From the NCBI GenBank assembly GCA_027028805.1, contig JALVHX010000042.1, positions 1-16,415 of the forward strand: DNA of 16,415 bases. The letters run 5' to 3'. A model generated the notes under the pieces. The model worked only from the letters and a program-made list of their open reading frames with translations. It was not told where the DNA came from and ran no database searches. The position numbers and the translations under genes were made by a program. Of this stretch, positions 7,130 through 14,407 are shown one piece after another. Source of the DNA: Desulfurococcales archaeon (GTDB lineage Archaea; Thermoproteota; Thermoprotei_A; Sulfolobales; Desulfurococcaceae). The stretch's first letter is position 1; the number at the start of each line of letters is the position of its first letter.

Positions 7130-7212
7130 CGTGCCCATAGACACGTGTAGCGGGGAAAAATAATGGGCTCCCTGATAATTATCGGTAACGGTTGCATCCC
7201 AGGTGATTACCG
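7130..7212 (-). promoter_or_regulatory. Probable acdA promoter/operator region
   Basis: Upstream of acdA on the minus strand lie an AT-rich box A candidate (ATTATTTTTCC, 7155-7165) and a 10-bp palindrome GATAATTATC (7174-7183). An inverted pair CGGTAA (7183-7188) / TTACCG (7207-7212) sits just upstream and ACACGTGT (7141-7148) just downstream. No other gene fits in the 170-bp gap. The palindromes could bind a regulator of the operon. No transcript evidence is available. Confidence 0.4.
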
Positions 7213-7237
7213 AGAAAACACCGCCGACACAACAATA

Positions 7238-7252
7238 GCCTATAGTATAGGC
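7238..7252. repeat. Perfect 15-bp palindrome over the gpn stop codon
   Basis: GCCTATA (7238-7244) and TATAGGC (7246-7252) flank a single central base, and the arms include the TAG stop of the GPN GTPase gene. The central base prevents full hairpin pairing, but a 5-bp stem with a 5-base loop could form. It could mark a transcript end or a dimeric protein site. Confidence 0.5.
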
Positions 7253-8022
7253 GACGGCTCCTCTGTCAGGTAATCCTCTCCGCCCGCAAGGATCCTCTGG
7301 AGCTCCGCGTAGAGATTATCTATACCCTGCATAGTGGTGGATGAAACAGGGATCATGTTAGACGCCATGAGACGCGGTATAACCACCCTAAGATCCTCGT
7401 AGCCCCAGAGGATCCTTGCACGAGAAGAATATATTTCCTGGACAAGGCTATCGGGGTCCTCTAGGTAGCGGTCAAGCTTCTCCAGGCTACCCGGCGGCGC
7501 TAGATCAGCCTTGCTGACAACATTGATCTGGGGAAGACCAAGCCTAACATTTATAGATGCAGCGAGGAGAAGCGCGGAGACAAGGTTACCGGGCTGCTCA
7601 AGGAAGAGGCTATCGATAAGAAAGAGCGAGGCCGATTTATAGCCATGCGTCAAAGCCCCCACTATCAGGGGGCCCGCCTCGCGGAAAGCAAATATCTCGA
7701 GCTGGCCCGGAGTATCCACTATGACATAGTTGGCCCTTATCCCGTGAAGCTCCTCAACAATCTCCTCTATATCCGCGGCAACAAGATCTATTGACGCGAG
7801 CAGGGTCCCGTTAGGGCCCAGCTTATACTTCTCCATAACCTCGCGCGCATCCACATAGTCCCTCACATCCAGATCAGGGCGATAGGGAAGCCACTCCGCC
7901 GCCGGGTCAAGGTTGACGGCCGCCGCGTCGAAGCCGTAGGAGGTTAGCCAGTGCTGGAGAGCGCTCGTCAGAAGCGTTTTACCGCTACCAGCGGTGCCGA
8001 GCACTATTATATAATACGTCAC
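7240..8022 (-). CDS. GPN-loop GTPase (Gpn/PAB0955 family)
   Basis: A small homodimeric GTPase of the GPN family, the archaeal relatives of Gpn1-3, which in eukaryotes assist RNA polymerase II assembly and import. The archaeal role is not settled. Motifs are the P-loop GTAGSGKT (9-16), NLDPAAEWLPY (37-47), the defining insertion LGPNG (68-72), G3 VDTPGQLEIFAFREAG (102-117), and a G4-like VVSKADL where most GTPases have NKxD (Asn replaced by Ser). The 260-residue length is usual. GTG 8022 is the start of the frame, giving MTYYIIVLG immediately before the P-loop; GGGAT lies a few bases upstream. It is 36 bp downstream of the radical SAM gene on the same strand and is probably co-transcribed with it. 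Confidence 0.93.
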   Translation of the reverse strand: MTYYIIVLGTAGSGKTLLTSALQHWLTSYGFDAAAVNLDPAAEWLPYRPDLDVRDYVDAREVMEKYKLGPNGTLLASIDLVAADIEEIVEELHGIRANYVIVDTPGQLEIFAFREAGPLIVGALTHGYKSASLFLIDSLFLEQPGNLVSALLLAASINVRLGLPQINVVSKADLAPPGSLEKLDRYLEDPDSLVQEIYSSRARILWGYEDLRVVIPRLMASNMIPVSSTTMQGIDNLYAELQRILAGGEDYLTEEPSPIL

Positions 8023-8058
8023 GGATCCCGCACCCGCCTCAAGCCTCGGGGACGCTCC

Positions 8059-9156
8059 TCATATATAGTATATGGTGAACCTTGATCCATGGTATCTGCC
8101 CCTGATATTCAACCTATAGCCACAGCGTGGACACCTGTTCTCCTCGTCAAGCCTCCACCGGGTTATATAGAAGCCCTGCCTCTCTATAACCAGCTCCCCG
8201 CACCTCGGACAATACGTGTTCTCCTTCGGATGCCCCCAGACGTTCCCTATATACACGTGTTTAAGCCCCTCCTCCTCGGCTACACGGGCCAGCCTCTCCA
8301 GAGTCGACACTGGTGTCGGTGGGAGATAGCTCATCTTGTACTGCGGGTGGAAGCGGAGAAGATGAAAAGGCGTCTCATCGCCCAGGTTTTCCACGATCCA
8401 CCTAGCCAGCCTCCTCACATCCTCTTCCTTATCCCCCACCTCGGGTACAACCAGGTTGGTTATCTCTATCCACCAGCCCTGCCGCTTCATCTCCAGCAAC
8501 GCGTCATATATAGGGCTTGGGTCGAGGACGCCTATGTATTTCTTATAGAACTCGGGGTTTCCTCCCCCCTTGAAGTCCACTGTGGCCGCATCCATAAGGC
8601 CGCCCAGCTCCCTTATCATCTCCGGGGTCATGTAGCCGTTTGTCACCATAGTGTTAAAGAGCCCCTTCTTCTTGGCCAGCTTCGCCGTATCATACATGAA
8701 CTCATAGAATATCGTGGGTTCATTATAGGTGTAGGATATGCCATGGCATCCCTCCTCAACCGCTTTCTCCACAACCTCCTCGGGCGTAAAAGGCTCACCG
8801 AATATCATGTCGCGCCTAGCCTGGCTGAGAACCCAGTTCTGGCAGAACCTGCAGTAGAAGTTGCATCCCGCAGTTGATATAGAGAAGACACAGCTACCCG
8901 GCTCAAAGTGCATCAAAGGCTTCTTCTCTATCGGATCAGGGTTCGCGGCCGTCAGCAAGCCGTAGACGAGCGTGTAGAGGCGCCCCTCATGGTTATACCT
9001 TACACCACAGGCCCCGTATGCGCCGGGAACAATTATACATCTCCTCGCACAGAGATCACACCTAACCCTGCCATCGCCGAGCGGCTCCCAGAGCCTCGCC
9101 TCGGCGACACCAGGCCTATCCAGGATATACTTACCCCCCTTCCTTCTGCCAGCCAA
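8059..9156 (-). CDS. amrS: AmmeMemoRadiSam system radical SAM enzyme (PflA-like)
   Basis: A radical SAM protein of the AmrS/COG1180 type. An N-terminal cysteine cluster (CDLCARRC at 33-40, then GACGVR) precedes ISTAGCNFYCRFCQNWVLSQ, whose C98-x3-C102-x2-C105 should bind the 4Fe-4S cluster. YTYNEPTIFYEF, TNGYMTPE and VDFKGG follow in family order. The C-terminus carries two CPRCG knuckles (zinc ribbon) separated by about 25 residues. Typical partners are Memo and AMMECR1 proteins; neither is in the window, and the reaction is not deducible here. TTG 9156 is the first possible start because a TAA lies three codons upstream in frame; GGAGAAGGGTG about 11-21 bases upstream may be the ribosome binding site. 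It shares a divergent promoter region with prs and probably leads an operon with the GPN GTPase. Confidence 0.9.
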   Translation of the reverse strand: MAGRRKGGKYILDRPGVAEARLWEPLGDGRVRCDLCARRCIIVPGAYGACGVRYNHEGRLYTLVYGLLTAANPDPIEKKPLMHFEPGSCVFSISTAGCNFYCRFCQNWVLSQARRDMIFGEPFTPEEVVEKAVEEGCHGISYTYNEPTIFYEFMYDTAKLAKKKGLFNTMVTNGYMTPEMIRELGGLMDAATVDFKGGGNPEFYKKYIGVLDPSPIYDALLEMKRQGWWIEITNLVVPEVGDKEEDVRRLARWIVENLGDETPFHLLRFHPQYKMSYLPPTPVSTLERLARVAEEEGLKHVYIGNVWGHPKENTYCPRCGELVIERQGFYITRWRLDEENRCPRCGYRLNIRGRYHGSRFTIYYI

Positions 9157-9195
9157 CTCCCATTACACCCTTCTCCATCAAAGCAAAGGCTTCTC

Positions 9196-9208
9196 TATAA
9201 TTATATAT
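9196..9208. promoter_or_regulatory. Bidirectional TATA region for amrS and prs
   Basis: TATAATTATATAT is the strongest TATA-like run in the 115-bp divergent gap. Transcription starting about 25 bases away on either side would give leaders of roughly 20 bases for the radical SAM gene and 40 bases for the PRPP synthase gene, both including their ribosome binding sites. Confidence 0.6.
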
Positions 9209-9271
9209 CGCGTCCCAGCTAGGTTATAGTAGATTAGAAAACACGCTTAAATCAATTGGAGGTGCCGCGCC

Positions 9272-10177
9272 GTGACCACAGTTCTAAGGGGAACCAATGA
9301 CCCTGGGATCGGTGAGCGCCTGGCCGCCCTGCTGGGAGGCAGGGCCTCCGCTATATATACGAAGAGGTTCCCCGATGGAGAACTATATGTACGCGTAGAC
9401 GAGGAGACGCTGAGAGACACACATATAGTAGTGGTCGACACAATGTATCCCGGCCAAAACGATGCCTGGATAAGGCTGTTGCTAACAATAGATGCCGTGA
9501 GGAGAAACAATCCAGGAGCCCGTATAATCGCTGTCGTACCCTACCTAGCGTATAGTAGGCAGGACAAGGTGTTCCTTCCCGGCGAGCCGGCCAGCATAAG
9601 GCTTCTTCTAAGGCTTCTCAGGGAAACAGGACTCGACGAGCTATACGTGATCGATATACATAGCCCGGGCAGCCTAGCAGAGTTCAATGGGAGACACGTG
9701 AACATAATCGTCTCCGACCTGCTCGCAGAAGCCGTCGTCAAGGAGAAGAATTTAGAGAAACCAGTAATACTCGCACCAGATAAAGGCGCGGTACACAGGG
9801 CGCGCACAGCAGCCGAGGCTATTGGGGCAGAATACGACTACTTCGTCAAACACAGGGACAGATACACGGGCGAGATAAGAATGGAGGCTAAGGAAACCAG
9901 CCTAGATGGTCGCGATGTAGTGATAATAGACGATATAATAAGCACCGGCGGCACAATAGCCTTGGCCGCGGCAAACGCCAAGAGGCTTGGCGCGCGCCGC
10001 GTAATAGCCGCATGTAGCCACGCACTCCTAGTAGGCGGCGCGCGGAAGAAGATGGTTGAAGCAGGCGTAGAGGCCCTCTATGCGGCCAACACGATCCCCT
10101 TGAGAGGGGATGAGTGGCTGAGGATAGTCGATGTGAGTGAGAGGGTTGCCGAGGAGATCTCTGGAGGCATGCGGTGA
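9272..10177 (+). CDS. prs: Ribose-phosphate pyrophosphokinase (PRPP synthase)
   Basis: Makes phosphoribosyl pyrophosphate from ribose 5-phosphate and ATP, the shared precursor of purines, pyrimidines, histidine and tryptophan. Motifs are FPDGE (33-37), VPYLAYSRQDKVFLPGEP (89-106), YVIDIHSPG (125-133), the ATP/flexible-loop region KHRDRYTGEIRM (193-204) and the PRPP-binding loop VVIIDDIISTGGT (216-228). The 301 residues are slightly shorter than bacterial enzymes, as usual in archaea. The GTG at 9272 is preceded by GGAGGTG with a seven-base spacer, an almost ideal ribosome binding site. It is first of a three-gene plus-strand unit with the tRNA methyltransferase (overlap about 40 bp) and RNase Z. 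Confidence 0.97.
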   Translation: MTTVLRGTNDPGIGERLAALLGGRASAIYTKRFPDGELYVRVDEETLRDTHIVVVDTMYPGQNDAWIRLLLTIDAVRRNNPGARIIAVVPYLAYSRQDKVFLPGEPASIRLLLRLLRETGLDELYVIDIHSPGSLAEFNGRHVNIIVSDLLAEAVVKEKNLEKPVILAPDKGAVHRARTAAEAIGAEYDYFVKHRDRYTGEIRMEAKETSLDGRDVVIIDDIISTGGTIALAAANAKRLGARRVIAACSHALLVGGARKKMVEAGVEALYAANTIPLRGDEWLRIVDVSERVAEEISGGMR

Positions 10178-11183
10178 CAGGCCATTATACTGTATATTAT
10201 CAGGCGAGAACCCGGCCCTAGCGGCCGGCGAGCTAGAAGCCCTCCTCACAGTATACGGTGATAACCCCGATATAAGGATCTATACAGGCTTAGCGCTTAT
10301 ATGCGGGCATGCCGCGGACACCGCTAAAAAGGTTGCCGAAAGAGCGGGCTATATACGCGCATGCGGCAGCGTACACGGTGTATATTATAGAGAGGAGCTC
10401 GCGGCCGCGGTGGCTGAGGCGGCGGAGAGCCATGGCTCCGTTAGGATAAAGATACATGCGCCCCACGGCTACCTCTCCAGGGATGAGAAAAACAGGCTTC
10501 TAAGAAGAATCATAGACGCTATGGGTGTGAAAGCAGATGTATACGGGAAAACAACCATCGATATAGCGGGCCTGGGACCAGACACTTTCATAGTGGGCCT
10601 GAGAGAAGCCGAGCAGCCGAGCCGCGAATACTATAGGAGAAGACCATCCACGAGACCCTTTTTTAGAAGCATAGCTTTATCAATAAGGCTTTCACGCGCA
10701 ATGATAAACCTGTCGCGTACAAAACCCGGCGACACGTTGCTCGACCCCTTCGCGGGGACGGGGAGCATCGTCATCGAGGCATGTATCATGGGGATCAGAT
10801 CCATCGGCGTAGACATCGACTGGGCTATCACGAGAGGATGCCTCGTAAACCTAGCCCACCACAGGCTCCCCTGTACCTGTATACTAGGCGACAGCGTTGA
10901 TGAAACACTGGTGGAGAGCATCGACGCAGTGGTAACCGATCCCCCCTATGGCACCGGCGCCAGCAGACACGGCCGCAGCCTAGAAGAGATTTATCGCGGC
11001 CTCCTCCGCAACGTCTACGACGCCCTGAAGCCGCGGGGACGCGTGGTTTTCCTAGCACCACATTATGCGAAAAAGCTCGTCGACGACGCCGTTTGTAGAG
11101 AAGGATATGTCCCCGTGGCCAGGTACAGCCACTATGTCCACAATCATCTGACAAGGCTCGTATACGTGGTGGAGAAGCCTTGA
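10137..11183 (+). CDS. tRNA (guanine10-N2)-methyltransferase, THUMP type (Trm-G10/Trm11 family)
   Basis: An N-terminal THUMP-like region (about 15-160; PLYCILSGENPALAAGELEA at 16-35) is followed by RPFFRSIALSIRLSRAMINL (173-192). The Rossmann-fold methyltransferase motifs come next: LDPFAGTGS (202-210, SAM binding), IGVDID (223-228) and catalytic TDPPYG (267-272). This order is that of archaeal Trm-G10, which methylates N2 of G10 in tRNA; target specificity is inferred from family resemblance. The start is uncertain. The frame opens at GTG 10137 inside prs, with TTG 10146 next, and conserved sequence begins only at residue 16. The first 15 residues fall mostly over prs coding sequence and may not be translated. 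The stop at 11181-11183 overlaps the RNase Z start. Confidence 0.88.
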   Translation: MRGLPRRSLEACGDRPLYCILSGENPALAAGELEALLTVYGDNPDIRIYTGLALICGHAADTAKKVAERAGYIRACGSVHGVYYREELAAAVAEAAESHGSVRIKIHAPHGYLSRDEKNRLLRRIIDAMGVKADVYGKTTIDIAGLGPDTFIVGLREAEQPSREYYRRRPSTRPFFRSIALSIRLSRAMINLSRTKPGDTLLDPFAGTGSIVIEACIMGIRSIGVDIDWAITRGCLVNLAHHRLPCTCILGDSVDETLVESIDAVVTDPPYGTGASRHGRSLEEIYRGLLRNVYDALKPRGRVVFLAPHYAKKLVDDAVCREGYVPVARYSHYVHNHLTRLVYVVEKP

Positions 11184-11932
11184 ACGCGAAGTTGTTTCTC
11201 CTAGGAACGGGCGCCGCCGTACCCGGGTTCAGGGGGCTACCATGCATTGCTCTCCGCGTAGGCAGAGCCATTTATCTACTCGACATCGGGGAGGGGTGCC
11301 AGGCAAGGCTTCATCAAGCAGGACTAGGCGTGGTGAAGATCCGGGGAGTATTCATAACACATCTACACGGCGACCACTATCTCGGCCTATTCGGCCTCCT
11401 CCAGACAATGCATATGATGGGGAGAGAGGATGAGCTAGCCATCGTGGCTCCCCGGGGCCTAGAAGCGATTCTGCGGTCGCACCTAGAGAACGCTCCCGGA
11501 AAACCCGGCTACCCCATAATGCTAGGCGAGGCAGGCGACGGCCTCGTATATAGAGACCAAGCCGTAGAGGTATATGGTTTCCCCGTAGACCATGGCGTCG
11601 ATGCCTATGGATACAGGGTCAAGTGGGGGAAAAGAACGCTCGTATACACCGGCGACACCAGGCCATGCAGACGCGTAGTAGAAGAGTCAAAGAATGCATC
11701 CATGCTCATACACGAGGCAACATTCACAAGCGATATGAGGGACGAGGCCCTGGAGCAGGGCCATAGCACCGCCGGGGACGCGGCCATGGCGGCGGCAGAG
11801 GCTTCTCCGGGGCTCCTTGTCCTCACACATATAAGTCAGAGATACAGAGACTCCTCGAGGCTCTTCTACGACGCATACCGCTTCTATAAGAGAGTGGTTG
11901 TGGCCGAAGACTATATGGTTATAATGCTCTAG
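11180..11932 (+). CDS. rnz: Ribonuclease Z (tRNA 3'-end endonuclease)
   Basis: A metallo-beta-lactamase-fold nuclease that cuts the 3' trailer from tRNA precursors. Motifs are FLLGTGAAVPG (6-16), LLDIGEGCQARL (33-44), the zinc-binding FITHLHGDHYLGL (58-70, HxHxDH at 61-66), FPVDHGVDAYGYRV, YTGDT, LIHEATF and GHST. All metal ligands seem present. At 250 residues it is on the short side for the family. The TTG at 11180 overlaps the preceding TGA stop (TTGA) with GGAG upstream, so it is translated by coupling. Genomic linkage with a tRNA methyltransferase fits a tRNA maturation unit. Confidence 0.93.
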   Translation: MNAKLFLLGTGAAVPGFRGLPCIALRVGRAIYLLDIGEGCQARLHQAGLGVVKIRGVFITHLHGDHYLGLFGLLQTMHMMGREDELAIVAPRGLEAILRSHLENAPGKPGYPIMLGEAGDGLVYRDQAVEVYGFPVDHGVDAYGYRVKWGKRTLVYTGDTRPCRRVVEESKNASMLIHEATFTSDMRDEALEQGHSTAGDAAMAAAEASPGLLVLTHISQRYRDSSRLFYDAYRFYKRVVVAEDYMVIML

Positions 11933-11969
11933 CCGCCCACTCTCCCCCGGGAGGGAGCCGTGGACGAGG

Positions 11970-12503
11970 CTAGAACGACTCGAACCTTATCTTTACAGGC
12001 TTGCCCAGTATTTCCTCAAGTATCTTCTCATAAGCCTCCAGTCTATCCGCCATAAACCTGTGCTCCCTCCTGGGAACCCTCACGATTATCTGCTCCGTCC
12101 CGTTAGCCATCCACAGAGTGTTTACTCCTAGAAGCGTCGCAGGGGCTATGACCTGCTCTATTATATCCCTTATATCGCCGCTTTTCTCGACAACCCTAAC
12201 CCTTTTCTTCAGCCTAGCCGACAGCTCCCTGTTCAGCTTCTCCCTAAGCATCCTGTCCCGGAGCCCGCGGACGAGCACCACGACGAGGTTGTCGCGTATA
12301 TACGCCTTTATATAGACACCTTCTCGGAGACCCTTGAGCTCCTCCTCAAGCTCTATCATCTCCTTCATTATCGGTATCTCGTACTTACCCACGACGCCCG
12401 TATCGACTAGCCTCTGGCAACGCGGGCAGAGGACGCCGCTCTTAACACAGATCTTGTCCAGAGGGTATCTCAATGCCTCACCATCACCCGCCCGCATCAT
12501 CAC
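11970..12503 (-). CDS. Archaeal KH-domain (NusA-like) RNA-binding protein with N-terminal cysteines
   Basis: A 177-residue protein. A short Cys segment, ICVKSGVLCPRCQ (Cys 19, 26, 29), is followed by an alpha/beta region with YIKAYIRDNLVVVLVRG and RVRVVEKSGDIRDIIEQVIAP (about 109-129), then GVNTLWMANGTEQIIVRVPR and a closing helix-strand. The alternating pattern resembles tandem KH domains as in the archaeal NusA-like proteins involved in transcription elongation or RNA binding. I am confident of the protein class but not of the role. The frame begins GTG-ATG-ATG at 12503; a TATA-like TTATTAAT at 12537-12544 would put the transcription start within about 12 bases of the start, so the mRNA may be nearly leaderless. 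It is convergent with rnz, separated by 37 bp. Confidence 0.72.
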   Translation of the reverse strand: MMMRAGDGEALRYPLDKICVKSGVLCPRCQRLVDTGVVGKYEIPIMKEMIELEEELKGLREGVYIKAYIRDNLVVVLVRGLRDRMLREKLNRELSARLKKRVRVVEKSGDIRDIIEQVIAPATLLGVNTLWMANGTEQIIVRVPRREHRFMADRLEAYEKILEEILGKPVKIRFESF

Positions 12504-12536
12504 CGAGCTATTTTCGTTAAGAATACACTATTTAGG

Positions 12537-12544
12537 ATTAATAA
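12537..12544 (-). promoter_or_regulatory. TATA-like element for the KH-protein gene
   Basis: TTATTAAT on the minus strand, about 33 bases before the GTG/ATG start cluster, within the 83-bp gap after truD. The spacing predicts a very short leader. Confidence 0.5.
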
Positions 12545-12586
12545 CTATTCTCGCAGAGAACACGCATGCAACACGGCGCAGAGACA

Positions 12587-13687
12587 CTATGATAAGACAA
12601 GATGCTCCTTGAACAGCTCCCTCATGATAATCGACGCATACATGCCTGGCCCGAGGCTGAACTCTACTATGAGATTATCCCCCACAGCTCTCACTACGGG
12701 ATCATGTATGCGGATAACAGTCTCCCTCTCCCAGCACCCCACATATCCCCCGATGATCCCGGGGGCCTCTGGCGCCCCCTCCGCCGCCGCGATATCCCTA
12801 TATTTCTCATGCGCCGACGGGCAGCCAGGCATTGGCAGCCTGGGAGGCAGAGCCTCTGTCCCCGTAGCCCCTATGAGCATCGATAAGAGCCTGTTGTATA
12901 GATAAGCCGCATACGCCTCCACGTATAGCCGGGCCACCGGGCCGAGCACATGGATCGGCGGGATACTGCCCCTCGATACTCTCGAGTAGTAGCGGCGCTC
13001 ATATATCTGTGACTCCAGGGGCCTTCCAGTGATCCGGGCCCGGTATACGGGGCCGGGCTCTCCCGGGTAGGGCGTGTTAACCATCTCCTCGTAGAAGCCG
13101 ATGTGATCTGCTAGGACTACGTGTTTGCCCAGTATATGTGTATTGGGCCGCGATACCCCGAACCTCTGATACCCGTAATAAGATGGGACGCGGCCGTTGA
13201 TCTCCTCTATTATCTCCTCAACGCGCCTCCTGTAGCCCGCGGCCCTCGCCACTATTAACGTGAAACGGTTGCCGATAAGGTGTTTCTTCGAAGGCTTACT
13301 GGGGATATATCCTATGACCCGTGCCGTGAACCCCGGGCCCCTGTATAAGCCGCCGCTTCTTCTTAGGAGAGTTTTCTTGACAAAAACGTGCTGTATAGTA
13401 GTGGCCGCCCGATCCTTCAGCCCTAGATAATATATGTTGCCGGGAGGAACACGGAGAAGCCGGGCCAGCCGCCGTACAGCCGTAAACGTATCAATACCCC
13501 TCTTGACCAGGAGTAGGACCGCGTACTCGCCACTATCCCCTAGGCGCATCGCCTGCTCATCCAACAGCTCCCTCACATAAAAGCTCCGGGGCCCCGGCTT
13601 GTAGAGAACCGGTATACTGGACCATGTGGCACAGTACTCTATCCCACATATTCTATCAAGCCTATGGCAGAACCTCGGCAGGCTCAA
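12587..13687 (-). CDS. truD: tRNA pseudouridine synthase D (TruD/Pus7 family)
   Basis: Converts uridine to pseudouridine, at U13 of tRNA in bacteria; archaeal and eukaryotic relatives have wider or other targets. Motifs are FYVREL (36-41, usually DFxVxE; the leading Asp is Ser here), catalytic GLKDRAATTIQ (89-99, Asp92), LIGNRFTLIV (about 137-146) and SYYGYQRFG, where most members have N-Y-F. The 366-residue size with an inserted domain is normal. The N-terminus carries three cysteines (7, 14, 19), with more in PGCPSAHEKY and GYVGCWERE; a structural metal is possible but unproven. TTG 13687 overlaps the pth2 stop (TTGA), so translation is coupled to pth2. Confidence 0.94.
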   Translation of the reverse strand: MSLPRFCHRLDRICGIEYCATWSSIPVLYKPGPRSFYVRELLDEQAMRLGDSGEYAVLLLVKRGIDTFTAVRRLARLLRVPPGNIYYLGLKDRAATTIQHVFVKKTLLRRSGGLYRGPGFTARVIGYIPSKPSKKHLIGNRFTLIVARAAGYRRRVEEIIEEINGRVPSYYGYQRFGVSRPNTHILGKHVVLADHIGFYEEMVNTPYPGEPGPVYRARITGRPLESQIYERRYYSRVSRGSIPPIHVLGPVARLYVEAYAAYLYNRLLSMLIGATGTEALPPRLPMPGCPSAHEKYRDIAAAEGAPEAPGIIGGYVGCWERETVIRIHDPVVRAVGDNLIVEFSLGPGMYASIIMRELFKEHLVLS

Positions 13688-14040
13688 AGAAGCTTCAGCC
13701 CACCCGTTATCCTATCAACCCTGTCCGCCGGGGCAGGGCCTATGGCCACTGCCGTCGCTGTGCCCGGCGGCAACTGTGTGAGACCCGCATCCCTTATAAG
13801 CGCGGCTGGCAAGCCCGCGTCGACAGCTTCTCTATATATCCTTAGGAGCTCCTCGAGCCCCCGGACCCGGACAGCTATCTTTTTCTGACCACTAGACCAC
13901 CAGGCGTCGAACCACCTCTTCTTCTCCCTATAAGCTATGAACGCCGCCGTCACCGCCGCGTGCGCGGCCTGCACAGCCATTTTGCCGCGCCCCATGCCTA
14001 GATCTGTTCTAACAGCTATGACCTGCTTATACTCCTCCAA
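13684..14040 (-). CDS. pth2: Peptidyl-tRNA hydrolase, archaeal/eukaryotic type
   Basis: Releases peptides from prematurely dropped peptidyl-tRNA. YKQVIAVRTDLGMGRGKMAVQAAHA (split here as YKQVIAVRTD, LGMGRGKMAVQAAHA), IRDAGLTQLPPGTATAVAIGP and the closing helix are Pth2 hallmarks. A longer open frame reaches 14118, but the conserved sequence starts right after TTG 14040, which has GGAGGGTG six bases upstream. The 118-residue product matches usual archaeal length, and the promoter for this gene appears to lie inside the longer frame. I therefore chose 14040. It is first of a two-gene unit with truD, divergent from the Zn-ribbon gene. Confidence 0.95.
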   Translation of the reverse strand: MEEYKQVIAVRTDLGMGRGKMAVQAAHAAVTAAFIAYREKKRWFDAWWSSGQKKIAVRVRGLEELLRIYREAVDAGLPAALIRDAGLTQLPPGTATAVAIGPAPADRVDRITGGLKLL

Positions 14041-14083
14041 GCCACACACCCTCCAGGCCACCCGATAGTTTTTTAGGGACCGG

Positions 14084-14090
14084 TTAATAG
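14084..14090. promoter_or_regulatory. Shared box A between pth2 and the Zn-ribbon gene
   Basis: TTAATAG/CTATTAA lies about 44 bases from TTG 14040 on the minus strand and 53 bases from GTG 14143 on the plus strand. Starts about 25 bases away would give leaders of about 20 and 30 bases that include both ribosome binding sites. The match to the TATA consensus is only moderate. Confidence 0.45.
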
Positions 14091-14142
14091 TTGTAGCTTT
14101 AGCAACACCGCTATACATGCATGGCCCCAGTGGTGAGCAACT

Positions 14143-14352
14143 GTGGCGGCATCAAAGTACCAGCTATCACCGATACTTGAGGCGGCCACCCCGCCTATAT
14201 GCAATAGCTGTCACCGACCCATAGCGCCCGATGAGCAGGCCGTGCACTTCCACTGCCCCAACTGTGGAACCGTAATAATATGGAGATGTAAAAAGTGCCG
14301 CAAGCTCTCGGTCCCCTACACGTGTCCCAGCTGTGGCTTCAGGGGGCCATGA
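14143..14352 (+). CDS. Small double zinc-ribbon protein (COG2888-like)
   Basis: A 69-residue protein with four CxxC pairs: Cys20/23, 38/41, 49/52 and 61/64, in [27 protein letters not shown] and [11 protein letters not shown]. This spacing and the WRCKKCRK linker match the archaeal Zn-ribbon proteins predicted to bind RNA and act in translation. Function is predicted from the family and from linkage to elongation factor 1-beta, not from a demonstrated activity. GTG 14143 has GGTGAG with a five-base spacer. It is 55 bp upstream of the aEF1-beta gene on the same strand and probably shares its transcript. Confidence 0.88.
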   Translation: MAASKYQLSPILEAATPPICNSCHRPIAPDEQAVHFHCPNCGTVIIWRCKKCRKLSVPYTCPSCGFRGP

Positions 14353-14407
14353 GACCCCTGTTTACAAGTAAAGACGTGATTGCCCAGCATATATGGGTGT
14401 AGGAGCC

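Noticed and set aside
8089..8877. 262-codon plus-strand open frame opposite the radical SAM gene
   Set aside because: It mirrors the conserved reading frame of amrS, has skewed composition and no family signature or ribosome binding site.
11938..11955. GC-rich CTCCC/GGGAG repeat between convergent rnz and KH genes as a terminator hairpin
   Set aside because: The loop would be only two bases and no T-run follows on either strand; too weak to list.
12490..12505. Box C-like GTGATGA on the minus strand, possible C/D guide RNA
   Set aside because: No box D (CTGA) or internal D'/C' pair follows at suitable spacing, and the sequence is the start-codon region of the KH-protein gene.
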